Source: Stieleria neptunia (GTDB lineage Bacteria; Planctomycetota; Planctomycetia; Pirellulales; Pirellulaceae). Taken from it: a stretch of DNA of 64,000 nt. The notes under the pieces were generated by a model. It was not told where the DNA came from. It made no database searches and saw only the letters and a list, made by a program, of their open reading frames with translations. The position numbers and the translations under genes were made by a program. Below are positions 7,451 through 16,420 of the stretch, in pieces (positions within the stretch are counted from its first letter, which is position 1; every line of letters begins with the position of its first letter). The stretch spans positions 7,560,938 through 7,624,937 of the forward strand of contig NZ_CP037423.1 of assembly GCF_007754155.1 (NCBI RefSeq), in the 5' to 3' direction.

Positions 7451-8320
7451 TTACTTCGCATCGCTGCGAAGACGCCGAGCCAGCGAGGTTCTTTCGAGAT
7501 TGTATTTCACATCGTGTGGGGCGATTACGTTGCCGCCACGGATCTCTTTCGGGTTGTCGCCGAAATAGATCCGCCAAAACCCTGCCGATCTCGCGCCGAT
7601 CCAGTTCTTGGGGTCGCACCACGTCACCAAGTCGTCTTTTTGACCATACACCTTGATGCGGTGATTGATCCCCCGCGGCCAGGCGGGCGAGGGGGAACTG
7701 ATCGACCGCACTTGCAAGTTGCTCATCCCTTTGGTGCCGTAAAGCGCTTGAACGGCCCACAGCGCAAAACTGGTCACCAAGTTGCCTTGCGAATGAGCGA
7801 TGATGATCTTGGGACGATTCAGGTTGCGAGTGATTTCATCAAACAACGACAATGCGGCTGCGTTGCGACGCAGCCCCTTGCGAACTTCGTCGACCGTTTT
7901 CTTTGCCGGCTTGATTTCGCTGGGTGCAATCCAGGCCTCCCGCAAAGCATGCAGGTACGGCGCCGAAATGCGGCCCGCCACGCTCGTGCCGGCGATTTTG
8001 TTGATCGCCGATTCGCTCAACCGATCGCTAAAAAAACCTTCCTCGCCGATTTGACTGCCGAAAATTCGAACCCAGTCCCCGACACATTGCTTCAGATCTC
8101 CCAACATCCCGTCGGTTGCGTTGTAGACGCCCGTGACCGGCGTCTTGGTGATCGACGAAATCAAGATCGCGATGTTCTGGTGGACGTCCGGCGGCGTGTT
8201 GATCCCGTTGACGTACAGGAATTGGGTGCGAATCTTCTTGAGTTGTTTGCTAAAGCGATATTCTTGAACGCTCCCGTCACCCTTGGGCAACGGGTTGGGA
8301 GGGATGGGGTTTTCAGACAT
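7451..8320 (-). CDS. Alpha/beta-hydrolase (lipase-like) protein, possible T6SS effector or partner
   Basis: 289 residues, no signal peptide. IIIAHSQGNLVTSFAL gives a nucleophile elbow with S177 (A-H-S-Q-G rather than G-x-S-x-G). D229/D230 in GQKDDLV and H269 in APHDV complete a plausible catalytic triad. FLYVNGINTPPDVH near residues 34-47 resembles the oxyanion-loop strand of intracellular lipases. It is transcribed immediately before the cyclase-like toxin (45-bp gap) and is probably in the same operon. Possible roles are a phospholipase effector or an associated enzyme. There is no dedicated immunity gene visible for either member of the pair. Confidence 0.6.
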   Translation of the reverse strand: MSENPIPPNPLPKGDGSVQEYRFSKQLKKIRTQFLYVNGINTPPDVHQNIAILISSITKTPVTGVYNATDGMLGDLKQCVGDWVRIFGSQIGEEGFFSDRLSESAINKIAGTSVAGRISAPYLHALREAWIAPSEIKPAKKTVDEVRKGLRRNAAALSLFDEITRNLNRPKIIIAHSQGNLVTSFALWAVQALYGTKGMSNLQVRSISSPSPAWPRGINHRIKVYGQKDDLVTWCDPKNWIGARSAGFWRIYFGDNPKEIRGGNVIAPHDVKYNLERTSLARRLRSDAK

Positions 8321-8647
8321 AAATCCACTGGCAATAAGGGCACGACGAAACGCTTCGACCGGTCTGTCTCCATCATCGCGTCGAGGGCGCTGGAGTTGTC
8401 AAGTTTCTGAAAAAAGAATCGCCAAGTGCTTCGTCAACATTTAATCAGAGGGTGCCTGCCCCGAATGGCACGGGCAAGCGTGTTGGTGTGCAGGCTTGGG
8501 GGACCGTCCAGCTTGGGACGACCGGTGTTGCGAGTACGATGGCCCTTCCGGGCCGTCGTCCGTTGGACTCCCGACGACGACCTAGAAAGGACGTCGTACA
8601 AGGACGTCGTACAAGGACGTCGTAAAACGGGTCCGCCGGCCGCAACG
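8321..8647. other. Intergenic region with 13-bp tandem repeat and a family A end fragment
   Basis: No gene seen. AAGTGCTTCGTCAAC near 8425-8439 matches the right terminus of family A. AAGGACGTCGTAC is repeated about three times in tandem at roughly 8587-8625. The region separates the 5' end of the hydrolase gene from the 3' end of the sulfatase gene. Confidence 0.7.
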
Positions 8648-10651
8648 CTACGGCCAGCGCAACAGGACTTGCCCCTGGTCGTCAAGCAATCGCAGGTCCT
8701 TGACGGTCGCCGTCCCATCTCCTTCCCCCACGTCCAGACGCAGTTTGTGGAGTCGCAGCTTGGTATCGAGTCGGATCGTGTGGTCGCGCCATTGCCCCTG
8801 TTTGTCTAACTCAAACGCAACGTGGTTCCCGTTGGGCAAAGCCGTCTTGGCGTCGGTGGTATAAAACACGTCACCACCGCCCTCGGCGCGACGTTGCAAC
8901 TGGAACGCCAACGCGTACGGTCCTGCGGGCAGCGTCGCGGGCAAACGGTCAAATGCCAGCCCCGAATCTTCGCCGCTAAACTGCAGCCGGAGCTCGTCGT
9001 CGGCGATTTCCAGCTTGGTGTTCTTTCGCGCCCGGATCGCCTTTCCGGATTTCGCGGACCTCGAGTTTGTTTTCGCTTGACCGCCTCGCCGTGATTCACT
9101 CGGGTCGGCATCGAAGTGAGTCCATTCGGGATGACGATGGGGTAAATTCGCCGGCCCCACGGGCGCGTACGCTCGATCGGGGGCGTGAAGCAGTTCGCGG
9201 GCCATTCGGGTCCACCGCTGAACCATCGACTCCACACGCTCCGGTTCCCGCTCGGCCAAGTCCGTCCGTTCCGTCCGATCGACGGCAAGGTTGTACAGTT
9301 CCCAAGCGCCACTTCGGAAACTGACGATTTTCCAGTCTCCCTGGCGAAGCCCGCGATCGGAGGCGAACAGGAAATGCAACGGTTGTTTGCGTTGAAGGGT
9401 CTCGCCGTTGAAGACAGGCCGCAGTGATTGCCCCGATACCGGTCGCAAGGAGCGCCCCGGGTACTCGGTCGGGATTTTTGATTCGGTCACCTCGGCAAAC
9501 GTCGGCAAGATGTCGATCAGGTGGGCGGGCTGGCGAACGACCGAACCGGCGTCACGCCGGATGCCCGCCGGCCAATGCACGATCGCCGGCGTGCAAATCC
9601 CGCCTTCAAACTGGTTCTGCTTGTAGTAACGAAATGGACTGTTTCGCGCCCAAGCCCAACCGGTCGAATCACTCCATGTGACGGTTCCGTCGGTCGGCAG
9701 CGCGTCCAGCTTGTTGCTGCGTCGATCATACGGACACGCACCGTTGTCGGAAACAAACCAGATCAAGGTATTGTCAAACTCTCCGGCTTCCTTCAAATCC
9801 CCGACCAGTCGACCGATCTCTTGATCCACGCGATCGATCATCGCCGCCAGTGTGGTCATCCGCTTCACTTCGAAACGCTTCCGGGCTTCGGACAGACTGT
9901 TCCACGCGGGGACGTGTTCGGGACGAGGACTCGGTTGGCAGTCGGCCGGTAACAATCCCAGCTCGACTTGTTTGGCAACTCTGGATTGGCGAATTTGATC
10001 CCAGCCGGCTTCATAACGCCCCTGGTATTTCGCATAGTCCTGTGGCAACGCCTGCAGCGGGGCGTGGGGCGCGTTGAAGGCGACATAGAGATGCCAGGGT
10101 TTTCCGCTTTCCCGCGCGTCGCCCAAAAACTGCAAGGCGAAGTCGACGTTGGCGACCGTGGTGTAAAAGTCTTGCGGGGGAACGGTCCATGCATTGCCGT
10201 TCAGGCGAAACGTGTTGTCTCCGCGAAAATAATTGCAGGCTCCGCTGAGATGGCCGAAGTAGCGGTCAAATCCGAAGTCGGTGGGCTGTTGTTTCAAATG
10301 CCATTTTCCGGTCATCGCGGTGAAGTAGCCGGAATCGCGAAGCACCTCTGCGCTCGTGACGGCATGGCGGAGCGCCGTGTCGCCGGCCGCGATGCAGTAC
10401 TGGCCGCTCAACAGGGACACCCGCGAGGAGTGGCATTTTGCGGTGTTGTAGAACTGAGAGAATCGAAGTCCGCCGTCAGCAAGTGCATCCAAATTCGGCG
10501 TCTCGATTTCGCTGCCATAGCACCCGACGTCCGAAAACCCGAGATCATCGACCATGATCATCAGCACGTTGGGGCGGTCTGCTGCCGAAGTGGTCGCCGG
10601 GGGAATCAGCAGCAAAGTGAATGAAGTGAGGAGCCAGGTTGCGAGACGCAT
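8648..10651 (-). CDS. Secreted arylsulfatase-family protein
   Basis: 667 residues with a signal peptide (MRLATWLLTSFTLLLIPP..., cleavage likely after TSAA). The sulfatase core is clear: NVLMIMVDDLGFSDVGCYG with metal-binding D35/D36, and AKCHSSRVSLLSGQYC with C73-H-S-S-R77, where Cys would be converted to formylglycine. Position +2 is Ser, not the usual Pro or Ala. TGKWHL (about 115-120) and VSDNGACP also match the family. The last 130 residues form a separate beta-rich region after a basic stretch. The substrate is probably a sulfated polysaccharide, unknown. It lies downstream of the DUF1501 gene on the same strand with a repeat between. Confidence 0.9.
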   Translation of the reverse strand: MRLATWLLTSFTLLLIPPATTSAADRPNVLMIMVDDLGFSDVGCYGSEIETPNLDALADGGLRFSQFYNTAKCHSSRVSLLSGQYCIAAGDTALRHAVTSAEVLRDSGYFTAMTGKWHLKQQPTDFGFDRYFGHLSGACNYFRGDNTFRLNGNAWTVPPQDFYTTVANVDFALQFLGDARESGKPWHLYVAFNAPHAPLQALPQDYAKYQGRYEAGWDQIRQSRVAKQVELGLLPADCQPSPRPEHVPAWNSLSEARKRFEVKRMTTLAAMIDRVDQEIGRLVGDLKEAGEFDNTLIWFVSDNGACPYDRRSNKLDALPTDGTVTWSDSTGWAWARNSPFRYYKQNQFEGGICTPAIVHWPAGIRRDAGSVVRQPAHLIDILPTFAEVTESKIPTEYPGRSLRPVSGQSLRPVFNGETLQRKQPLHFLFASDRGLRQGDWKIVSFRSGAWELYNLAVDRTERTDLAEREPERVESMVQRWTRMARELLHAPDRAYAPVGPANLPHRHPEWTHFDADPSESRRGGQAKTNSRSAKSGKAIRARKNTKLEIADDELRLQFSGEDSGLAFDRLPATLPAGPYALAFQLQRRAEGGGDVFYTTDAKTALPNGNHVAFELDKQGQWRDHTIRLDTKLRLHKLRLDVGEGDGTATVKDLRLLDDQGQVLLRWP

Positions 10652-10697
10652 CGAGCAGCCAGTGGGTTACGGTGAAAGTAAGCGGCAAGACAATAGG

Positions 10698-10790
10698 GGC
10701 AAAACGATGGAGGCAGAATGATGGGGAGGCAGAATGATGGGATGGCAGTTGGGGTTCCGCAGGTCTCCTTGTCTCCTTGTCTCCCCACCC
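10698..10790. repeat. Family C repeat (GGCAGAATGAT), copy 1, with CTCCTTGT microrepeat
   Basis: GGCAAAACGATGGAGGCAGA starts at 10698, followed by two GGCAGAATGATGGG-like units, then GTCTCCTTGTCTCCTTGTCTCC near 10764. The same composite order recurs at 61239-61320. It lies between the sulfatase and DUF1501 genes. Confidence 0.75.
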
Positions 10791-10819
10791 TCCTACCCCG
10801 CTGCCGATTCCACAAACGC

Positions 10820-12295
10820 CTACGCCAACAGATCCTTGACCACATGCGCCTCTTCGACGCCGGTCAGCCGTTGGTCCAATCCACGAAACGGGAAAGTCAG
10901 CCGTCTGTGGTCGATCCCCAGTTGGTGCAAAATCGTGGCATTCAGATCACGGATGTGGACGGGATCTTCGACGATGTTGTAACTGAACTCATCGGTCTGA
11001 CCGTAGGTCATTCCGCCCTTGATTCCCCCGCCGGCCATCCAAACACTGAAGCAGCGTGGATGGTGGTCGCGGCCGTAATCGGTCGGTGTCAGTTTGCCCT
11101 GGCAAAACGTGGTGCGTCCGAATTCGCCGCCGAAGACGATCAAGGTATCGTCCAGCAATCCGCGTTGTTTGAGATCCGCAATCAGTCCCGCGGACGCCTG
11201 GTCCACATCGTACGCCTGGCCACGCAATTTCTTGGGCAGCCCGACGTGGTGGTCCCAGCCGCGATGAAACAATTGCACGAACCGCACGCCACGCTCGACC
11301 ATCCGTCGCGCCAACAGGCAGTTCCGCGCGAATGATCCGCTCTTGTGCACTTCGGGACCGTACTGGTCGAGCACATGCTCGGGCTCGTCACTCAAATCGG
11401 TCAATTCGGGCACGGACGTTTGCATCCGAAACGCCATCTCTTGCTGGGCGATCGTGGTCTTGATTTCCGGATCACCGACTTCGTCCAAGTGTTGTCGGTT
11501 CAACTCCGAAACCAAATCCAGCATGTGCTGTCGACCGGGTGGGGTCACGCCGGGTGGGTTGGACAAAAACAGCACCGGATCACCGGACGGTTGGAACGAA
11601 ACGCCCTGGTGCTTTGACGGCAGGAACCCGGATCCCCAGAGCCGGCTGTAGAGCGCTTGCACGTTGCCGGTGCCGCCGGTCCAGAACGCCGAATTCATCA
11701 CCACAAAGTCGGGCAGGTTTTCGTTCATGCGTCCCAAGCCGTAGCTGAGCCAGGACCCCAAACTCGCTTTGCCGGGAATCTGCGACCCGGTGCAGAAAAG
11801 CGTTTTGGCGGGGTCGTGATTGATCGCGTCGGTATTCAACGATTTCACGATGCACAAATCGTCAGCGACCTTGGACAGGTGCGGCAACAGTTCGCTCATC
11901 ATCATCCCGCTTTTTCCTTGCGGAGCGAACGAGAACATGGAAGGTGCGACCAGTTGCTGTTTCCCCTTGGTCATCGCCGTCACGCGCTGACCATTGCTGA
12001 CACTCGGTGGCAACGGCTTGCCGAACTGTTGGTGCAGTTCCGGCTTGTGGTCGAACAAATCGATTTGGCTGGGCGCACCGGCCATGAACAAGAAGATCAC
12101 ACGTTTGGCGCGGGCGGGAAAATGAAGCCCGTCGCCGGAAAGACCCGCAGCGCCTCCGACGGCCGGATTGGCATGGGAGTGTGTCTGTGAGATCAACGAC
12201 GCCAGCGCGGTCGCCCCCAGTCCCATGCCGCAGTGACGCAACAGGCAATCCTTGAGAAACCCACGCCGATGATCGGTTGGCTGATTCGTGTCCAT
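10820..12295 (-). CDS. DUF1501 family protein with Tat-type signal
   Basis: 491 residues. The N-terminus [27 protein letters not shown] is Tat-like, as usual in this family. The body has the DUF1501 hallmarks: [70 protein letters not shown] and [22 protein letters not shown]1501 proteins have an alkaline phosphatase/sulfatase-like fold, are exported and are abundant in Planctomycetes; their substrate is unknown. The start codon is two bases after the stop of the PSCyt1-DUF1549-DUF1553 gene, the canonical pairing. Confidence 0.92.
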   Translation of the reverse strand: MDTNQPTDHRRGFLKDCLLRHCGMGLGATALASLISQTHSHANPAVGGAAGLSGDGLHFPARAKRVIFLFMAGAPSQIDLFDHKPELHQQFGKPLPPSVSNGQRVTAMTKGKQQLVAPSMFSFAPQGKSGMMMSELLPHLSKVADDLCIVKSLNTDAINHDPAKTLFCTGSQIPGKASLGSWLSYGLGRMNENLPDFVVMNSAFWTGGTGNVQALYSRLWGSGFLPSKHQGVSFQPSGDPVLFLSNPPGVTPPGRQHMLDLVSELNRQHLDEVGDPEIKTTIAQQEMAFRMQTSVPELTDLSDEPEHVLDQYGPEVHKSGSFARNCLLARRMVERGVRFVQLFHRGWDHHVGLPKKLRGQAYDVDQASAGLIADLKQRGLLDDTLIVFGGEFGRTTFCQGKLTPTDYGRDHHPRCFSVWMAGGGIKGGMTYGQTDEFSYNIVEDPVHIRDLNATILHQLGIDHRRLTFPFRGLDQRLTGVEEAHVVKDLLA

Positions 12296-12297
12296 GC

Positions 12298-14745
12298 TTA
12301 CTCTCTCGTCTTTGCGGCATCAAGGTTCAACAGCGAGTGGACCAACATCGTCATCGCCGCCAGGTCGGTGTTCTTCGGTTCGGGCCCATCGGCTGGCAGC
12401 ATTGCAGGCCCACGTTGCGCGATCATGGTTTGAGCGGCATTTGGATTGTCGCGGTAGACCGTTCGGAATTGCTGCAACGCGTCGACCATGCGATTCAACG
12501 CATTTTCACTCGGGACCTTTGACGTGATCGTTTCATAGGCAATCTCGATCCGTTGTCGATCGCTCGATTCGGTCTGTTGCAGCAGTTGATAGGCGAGTGT
12601 CATCGCGGCGACGAAGTACTGTTGTTCGTTCATCAAGACCAACGCTTGCAAGGGCGTGTTGGTCCGCTCCCTTCGGGCCGAGCAACTCTCCCGCGTCGGG
12701 GCGTCAAAGATCGTCATTTGCGGCGGCGGCAAGCCACGTTTCCAGAACGAATACACACTCCGCCGATAGATCTTGTCGCCTTGATCGGGTTCAAAGACGC
12801 GCGGATAGGAGTAGGGCATGGCCACGATCTTCCAAAGGCCTTCGGGTTGCGGCGGCTTGACGCTTTTTCCATACAGCGTCGGGTTCAGCAAACCGCTAAC
12901 CGCCAACACCTGATCGCGAATCACCTCGGCGTCATAGCGGTAACGCGAGCCGCGGGCCAACAATCGATTTTGCGGATCGGCGATGAATCGTTCTTGCGGG
13001 GCCGCCGAACTTTGGCGGTAGGTTTGCGAGAGGACGATTTGGCGCATCAATGCTTTGACGTCCCAGCCGGAATCGACGAATCGGTTCGTCAAGTAGTCCA
13101 ACAATTCGGGGTGGCTGGGCGGTTCGCCTTGGGCACCAAAATCTTCCGATGTCTTGACGATTCCGACACCAAAGAGTTGTTGCCAGAATCGGTTGACCGC
13201 CACCCGCGCCGTCAGCGGATTGTCCGGGTCGACCAGCCATTTCGCCAGATCCATCCGCGTCTTGGTCGGCTGGTCCGATTTCATTGGCGGCAGAAAACCG
13301 GGCGTGTCCCTGGTGACCACTTCGCCGGGCTGGTCGTAGTTGCCACGAACCAGAATGTGAGCCGGACGAACCTCGGCACGCTCCTTCATGATCAACGTCG
13401 CGGGAATCGATTCGATCAACCGGTCACGGGACGCTTGCAGACCCGTTAGTTGGTCACTCAGTTGCTTTTTTGTTTCTTCCGCCGCGCGATCCTGCTCCTC
13501 CGACGCGGCCGTTTGCTCGGCTTGTTTGTTTGACTTCTGCTTGCGTTCAAGCTTCTTGAGACTCGATTGGACCCCGGCGATCTGTTGATTCAATCGCGAT
13601 AGTTCCTCGGTTTGACTTTGGCTGGGCAGTTCCAAATACGGCGGTTGCAGACCGCGTTTAAAGTCCAGGCCGCGACGCCCTCCCGTTTCCGGTTCGCCGT
13701 CAAAGTTGTTGAAGAACGCGTAGAACTGATAGAAGTCGCGTTGCGTGATCGGGTCATACTTGTGGTCATGACAGACGGCACATTCGAGTGTCAGTCCCAG
13801 GAACGCGGTGCCGACGGCTGAAACACGGTCGACCACATTCCGCATGAAACTTTCTTCGGGCAGGGCGGTGCCGCGATCGATGATCAAGTGCAGTCGGTTG
13901 AATCCGGACGCGACCAACTGGTCCGTCGTCGGTTGTTCGTAGAGATCGCCCGCGATTTGCGCGACGGTGAAGTCATCGAAGGGCAGGTTTTCGTTGAAGG
14001 CGCGAATCACCCAGTCGCGATAGGGCGTCATTTCGCGATAGTGATCGTGATGCAATCCATTGGTATCGGCGAAACGAACCAGGTCCAGCCAGTAGCGCGC
14101 CATGTGTTCGCCATAGTGTGGCGATTCCAACAATCGATCCACCAGATGTTCATAGGCCTGGGGAGACGTGTCATTGAGAAACGCCTGAATCTGCGACCGC
14201 GTGGGTGGCAGTCCGGTCAAATCCATCGTGACGCGACGAATCAGCGTGCGTTGATCGGCCGCATCGTTGAGCGTGAATCCGCGTTCCCGGAGTTTCGCGA
14301 TCACAAACCGATCGATCTCGTCTTTGGATTCGTCGCCGCCGGCAATCTGCGGCGGAGTGACTTCGGCCGGCGGAGAAAACGACCAATGTTTCTCGTAGCG
14401 TGCCCCAGACTTGACCCAGCGGGTCAGCAAAGCGATCTGATCCGGCGACAGCGACTTGTTCGAATCCGGCGGCGGCATGAGCATCTCCGGATCGTCCGAG
14501 GTGATGCGCGAGACCAATTCCGTTAAATCAACCTGCCCCGCGACATCCAAGCGGACATCCGCCTGTCGGTCCTCCTCGTCCGGTCCATGACAGAAGAAGC
14601 ACGTGTCCGAAAGGATCGGTCGAATTTGGTGATTGAATGAAACTGTCTGTTCCTCTGAATCAGCGGATTCGGCCAGGTCGCACCACGCGACACCGGTCAG
14701 TACCGTCAGAAGAAAACAACAACAAACTCGCATTAAAAAATCCAT
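12298..14745 (-). CDS. PSCyt1-DUF1549-DUF1553 protein (planctomycete cytochrome-like), exported
   Basis: About 815 residues. A signal peptide ([17 protein letters not shown]) precedes a PSCyt1 domain with a CFFCHGP haem-binding motif (CxxCH) and the [13 protein letters not shown] stretch. DUF1549 follows ([47 protein letters not shown]), then a Gln/Lys-rich coiled coil and DUF1553 ([20 protein letters not shown] ... [18 protein letters not shown]). Proteins of this type pair with DUF1501 and are thought to act in extracellular polymer breakdown. ATG 14745 (or 14733) was chosen because upstream codons to 14901 read through a family D repeat. Confidence 0.92.
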   Translation of the reverse strand: MDFLMRVCCCFLLTVLTGVAWCDLAESADSEEQTVSFNHQIRPILSDTCFFCHGPDEEDRQADVRLDVAGQVDLTELVSRITSDDPEMLMPPPDSNKSLSPDQIALLTRWVKSGARYEKHWSFSPPAEVTPPQIAGGDESKDEIDRFVIAKLRERGFTLNDAADQRTLIRRVTMDLTGLPPTRSQIQAFLNDTSPQAYEHLVDRLLESPHYGEHMARYWLDLVRFADTNGLHHDHYREMTPYRDWVIRAFNENLPFDDFTVAQIAGDLYEQPTTDQLVASGFNRLHLIIDRGTALPEESFMRNVVDRVSAVGTAFLGLTLECAVCHDHKYDPITQRDFYQFYAFFNNFDGEPETGGRRGLDFKRGLQPPYLELPSQSQTEELSRLNQQIAGVQSSLKKLERKQKSNKQAEQTAASEEQDRAAEETKKQLSDQLTGLQASRDRLIESIPATLIMKERAEVRPAHILVRGNYDQPGEVVTRDTPGFLPPMKSDQPTKTRMDLAKWLVDPDNPLTARVAVNRFWQQLFGVGIVKTSEDFGAQGEPPSHPELLDYLTNRFVDSGWDVKALMRQIVLSQTYRQSSAAPQERFIADPQNRLLARGSRYRYDAEVIRDQVLAVSGLLNPTLYGKSVKPPQPEGLWKIVAMPYSYPRVFEPDQGDKIYRRSVYSFWKRGLPPPQMTIFDAPTRESCSARRERTNTPLQALVLMNEQQYFVAAMTLAYQLLQQTESSDRQRIEIAYETITSKVPSENALNRMVDALQQFRTVYRDNPNAAQTMIAQRGPAMLPADGPEPKNTDLAAMTMLVHSLLNLDAAKTRE

Positions 14746-14797
14746 TGGATCAACAGGGGTGGGGCCAGTTTCCCGCTGACGAACATTATAGTGCCTA

Positions 14798-14895
14798 GGT
14801 GGCGTAAGCTTCCAGCTTGCGTTCCCCTGGTTTTCCACGCAAGCTGGAAGCTGACGCCACCTGGTTTTCCACGCAAGCTGGAAGCTGACGCCACC
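14798..14895. repeat. Family D hairpin (GCTTCCAGC core), copy 1, with duplicated right arm
   Basis: GGTGGCGTAAGCTTCCAGCT begins at 14798. Its imperfect inverse GCAAGCTGGAAGCTGACGCC occurs twice, at 14839-14861 and 14873-14895, so the right arm is a 34-bp direct duplication. It fills the divergent intergenic region between the PSCyt1 gene and the second sulfatase. Confidence 0.9.
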
Positions 14896-14921
14896 CCCCA
14901 CACCCTTTTGGATCCGCCGTG

Positions 14922-16367
14922 ATGTTCAACCGATTCTGCGTCACCAGTTTGCTGTGTCTTGTTGCAATCGTGGCGTTGCCCCAGGCTCAGTCCAAGCCCC
15001 CCAACGTCTTGCTGATTTGCGTCGACGATCTGAAACCGACGATCGGCTGCTATGGAGATCCGGTCGCCGTCACCCCGAATCTCGATGCCCTGGCAGCCCG
15101 GGGAGTGCGTTTCGACCTGGCGTACTGCAACCAGGCCGTCTGCTCGCCGAGCCGTAATTCGCTGATGACCGGTTTGCGGCCGCAAACCATCGGGGTCTAC
15201 GATTTGTCCACGCATTTTCGCGACGCGGCGCCCGATGCCATCACGGTCAGCCAACACTTTCAACGCAACGGTTACCTGGCCGAGGGACTCGGAAAGATTT
15301 ATCACACCGGCCACGGGAATCGCGATGATGCCGATTCTTGGAGTGTCCCGTCTTGGCGTCCCAAGGCACCTGCCTACGTCCTGGAAACGAACTTGGCGAT
15401 GAGGAAGCGGGATGCAAAAGGACGCATGCGCGGCCCGGCAACCGAATCCGCCGATGTCTCCGACGGGACCTACGCCGATGGTCTGATCGCCGAAGAGGCC
15501 GTCCACCGATTGGAAGTCTATCAACAACAAAGCGATCAGCCGTTCTTTTTGGCGGTCGGATTTCTCAAACCACACCTGCCTTTTATCGCACCACAGCGTT
15601 ATTGGGATCTGTACGACAAACGCAACTTACCGATGCCGAAGGTCAAGGCGCTGCCACGGGACGCGCCCGGTTATGCATCAACAACGTTTGGTGAACTTCG
15701 CAACTATAGCGACATGCCGGCACGGGGCGAGATCGACCAAGCCACCACGCGACATTTGATTCACGGCTACTATGCCGCGACCAGCTACACCGATGCGCAA
15801 ATCGGCAAGTTGCTCGATGCTCTCGATCGATTGAACCTCACCGACGATACCATTGTCGCACTGTGGGGGGATCACGGCTGGCACCTGGGTGATCACGGCA
15901 TGTGGTGCAAACACACCAATTATGAGCAAGCCGCACGCATTCCAATCATCATTGCGGCGCCGGGCGGCGCCCGCGGAGCGGGGACTCAGGCCATGATCGA
16001 AACCGTCGACCTGTATCCAACGCTCAGCGAGTTGGCGGGGTTACCGACGCCGGCCGGGCTGGACGGCCAAAGTTTTGCCGGTGTGATCCGAGACGCCGAC
16101 GCGACCGCAAGAGACTTTGTCACGCACGTCTATCCGCGCGGCGGTCGACTCGGACGTGCCATTCGAAACAATCGATACCGAATGGTGGAATGGAAGACGA
16201 TCGCAGGGCCACGCGAAGACGCCGAGATCGAACTCTATGACTACCAGGTCGATCCTTTGGAAACAGAGAACATCGCCGCGACGTCGGCGGCGGTCGTCAC
16301 GATGCTGCGCGCCAATTTGGACCCGCAACCCGAAGCCAAACCGCAGTGGAAGCAGCGAAAAAAGTAG
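14922..16367 (+). CDS. Iduronate-2-sulfatase-like secreted sulfatase
   Basis: 481 residues with a signal peptide (MFNRFCVTSLLCLVAIVALP, cleavage near AQS). It has the full sulfatase signature: NVLLICVDDLKPTIGCYGD (metal-binding DD at 35-36) and CNQAVCSPSRNSLMTGLRP with formylglycine Cys C74 in the canonical C-x-P-x-R. LGKIYHTGHGN, FLAVGFLKPHLPF and WGDHGWHLGDHGMWCKHTNY are typical of the iduronate-2-sulfatase branch common in Planctomycetes. It is divergent from the PSCyt1/DUF1501/sulfatase genes and probably belongs to the same polysaccharide programme. ATG 14922 is preferred over GTG 14919. Confidence 0.92.
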   Translation: MFNRFCVTSLLCLVAIVALPQAQSKPPNVLLICVDDLKPTIGCYGDPVAVTPNLDALAARGVRFDLAYCNQAVCSPSRNSLMTGLRPQTIGVYDLSTHFRDAAPDAITVSQHFQRNGYLAEGLGKIYHTGHGNRDDADSWSVPSWRPKAPAYVLETNLAMRKRDAKGRMRGPATESADVSDGTYADGLIAEEAVHRLEVYQQQSDQPFFLAVGFLKPHLPFIAPQRYWDLYDKRNLPMPKVKALPRDAPGYASTTFGELRNYSDMPARGEIDQATTRHLIHGYYAATSYTDAQIGKLLDALDRLNLTDDTIVALWGDHGWHLGDHGMWCKHTNYEQAARIPIIIAAPGGARGAGTQAMIETVDLYPTLSELAGLPTPAGLDGQSFAGVIRDADATARDFVTHVYPRGGRLGRAIRNNRYRMVEWKTIAGPREDAEIELYDYQVDPLETENIAATSAAVVTMLRANLDPQPEAKPQWKQRKK

Positions 16368-16420
16368 CCGTGGCATTGGTGACACAGGGTGCGTGCGCGA
16401 CGGTGATCCGCCCGCCTCGA

